Positions 63,383-64,000 of a stretch of DNA of 64,000 bases are shown here, piece after piece; position 1 is the first letter of the stretch, and the number at the start of each line of letters is the position of its first letter. Source of the stretch: Paenibacillus oleatilyticus. GTDB lineage: Bacteria; Bacillota; Bacilli; Paenibacillales; NBRC-103111. The DNA lies in contig NZ_JAHNZO010000019.1 of the NCBI RefSeq assembly GCF_018998565.1, positions 1-64,000 of the forward strand, read 5' to 3'. The translations under genes were made by a program, and so were the position numbers. Below the pieces are notes generated by a model. That model saw only the letters and a program-made list of their open reading frames with translations, had not been told where the DNA came from and did not search any database.

Positions 63383-64000
63383 ATGACTTTGAGCAGGACT
63401 TTACAGAAAGCTTTATCCGTTTTTCTAGCCGTCTTCGTATTTCTCGCTGCGGTTCAAATTCCGCTTGCCGGTGCAGCCCCCTCGCTTGAGGAGGGCAGCT
63501 ATACGATCGGTTTAACCGTGCTGAAGGAAGATAAGGACGAGCCGTCGATGGTGAACGATTACCTTCCGAAGCCGGTTCAGGCCAAGCTGGAAGTGAAGGA
63601 CGGGAAGCAATTCGCATCCATCACTTTGCTTAACAGCAGCTGGTGGCAATATTTCAAGACGGAGAACAACGGACAATTCGTCGATGCGGAAGTCGTAAGT
63701 CGGGACGAAGTCAACAATACGAGAGTCGTGAAGTTCGAAGTGCCGGATGTGTCGGCGAAGCTGAATGCCAAGATCCATGTGAAAATTATCGGCTTGCCGG
63801 GCATGCCCGACTTTGTCTACGACAATTATTATACGGTGCGTATCGTTTTCGATACGGACACCCTCGTAGCGGAGCCGGGGGACAAGAGCCGGCTGACGGC
63901 GCTCGTTACCCAAGCGCAATCGGCGCACGATACCGCCGTGGAAGGCAGCCTGAAGGGGCAGTATCCCGCAGGCTCCAGGAGCAAATTGAGCTCGGCGATT
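63383..64000 (+). CDS. NEAT-domain protein with FIVAR repeat, partial
   Basis: The first 206 codons of a longer gene cut by the window edge. Signal peptide (about 1-32, end at LAGAAP), one NEAT domain (about 33-155) with PSMVNDYLPKPVQAKLEV and YDNYYTVRI, and then the start of a FIVAR-type helical repeat (TALVTQAQSAHDTAVEG, KGQYPAGSRSKLSSAI). ATG 63383 follows AAAGGAG; ATG 63362 lacks a site. Proteins of this build in Firmicutes often carry several NEAT domains and an S-layer or sortase anchor further on. Confidence 0.88.
   Translation, partial: MTLSRTLQKALSVFLAVFVFLAAVQIPLAGAAPSLEEGSYTIGLTVLKEDKDEPSMVNDYLPKPVQAKLEVKDGKQFASITLLNSSWWQYFKTENNGQFVDAEVVSRDEVNNTRVVKFEVPDVSAKLNAKIHVKIIGLPGMPDFVYDNYYTVRIVFDTDTLVAEPGDKSRLTALVTQAQSAHDTAVEGSLKGQYPAGSRSKLSSAI

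Overview
The window looks like a chromosome segment of a low-to-mid GC Gram-positive bacterium of the Paenibacillaceae (Paenibacillus or a close relative). The grounds are strong AAGGAGG-type ribosome sites with frequent TTG and GTG starts, a YesN/YesM two-component pair, NEAT heme-uptake proteins under canonical Fur boxes, a Bacillus-type LexA box, lipoproteins and sortase-type anchors, and fibronectin-type surface proteins. No rRNA gene, intact tRNA, insertion sequence or cas gene was found. The genus is an inference.

Layout. 0.2-4.2 kb: a purine or nucleoside salvage unit (MFS transporter, nucleoside hydrolase, amidohydrolase). 4.3-7.7 kb: an accessory patch with a minus-strand two-repeat CRISPR mini-array and its leader element, a secreted protein, a tRNA-Pro-like scrap, small phage-like genes, a LexA-controlled gene pair whose first member carries an amber stop, and a second CRISPR array. 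7.9-13.8 kb: housekeeping and stress genes (NRDE protein, PPOX protein, MarR, DinB-like, an ECF41 sigma factor with its promoter and a decayed target gene, azoreductase). 14.1-21.1 kb: TetR plus a Gram-positive RND efflux operon with a third, exported component. 21.3-22.8 kb: an FN3 surface protein and an unknown gene. 22.9-29.8 kb: a peptide/nickel-type ABC importer of unusual build, with a circularly permuted binding protein, two permeases with long N-terminal extensions, and a divergent fused double ATPase. 29.9-30.5 kb: a third CRISPR array with leader. 30.9-34.5 kb: an oxidoreductase cluster in decay (two frameshifted genes and a regulator without a normal start codon). 34.8-36.5 kb: a second FN3 surface protein and an XRE regulator. 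36.7-46.8 kb: regulators, a zinc-ribbon protein, a three-gene lipid/fatty-aldehyde operon, an EamA exporter behind an attenuator-like leader, and a MarR-EmrAB efflux locus. 46.9-53.9 kb: four DnaA boxes, an exported tandem RidA protein, a chemoreceptor, a GPH-type transporter, a TM2 protein, cold-shock genes and a methyltransferase. 54.1-58.5 kb: a YesN/YesM pair followed by a solitary sugar-binding lipoprotein, resembling an XylFII-LytS-YesN sensor. 58.5-64 kb: a heme acquisition locus with IsdG-type monooxygenase and a heme ABC importer on the minus strand, facing three NEAT proteins on the plus strand, with perfect Fur boxes between them. The last NEAT gene runs off the window.

The least conventional items are the permuted-SBP importer, the ECF41 promoter that now reads into a gutted target gene, the exported tandem RidA protein, two adjacent CRISPR spacers that overlap on one inferred target, and the cluster of DnaA boxes away from any visible origin. 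All functional statements rest on reading motifs by eye; no database search was run.
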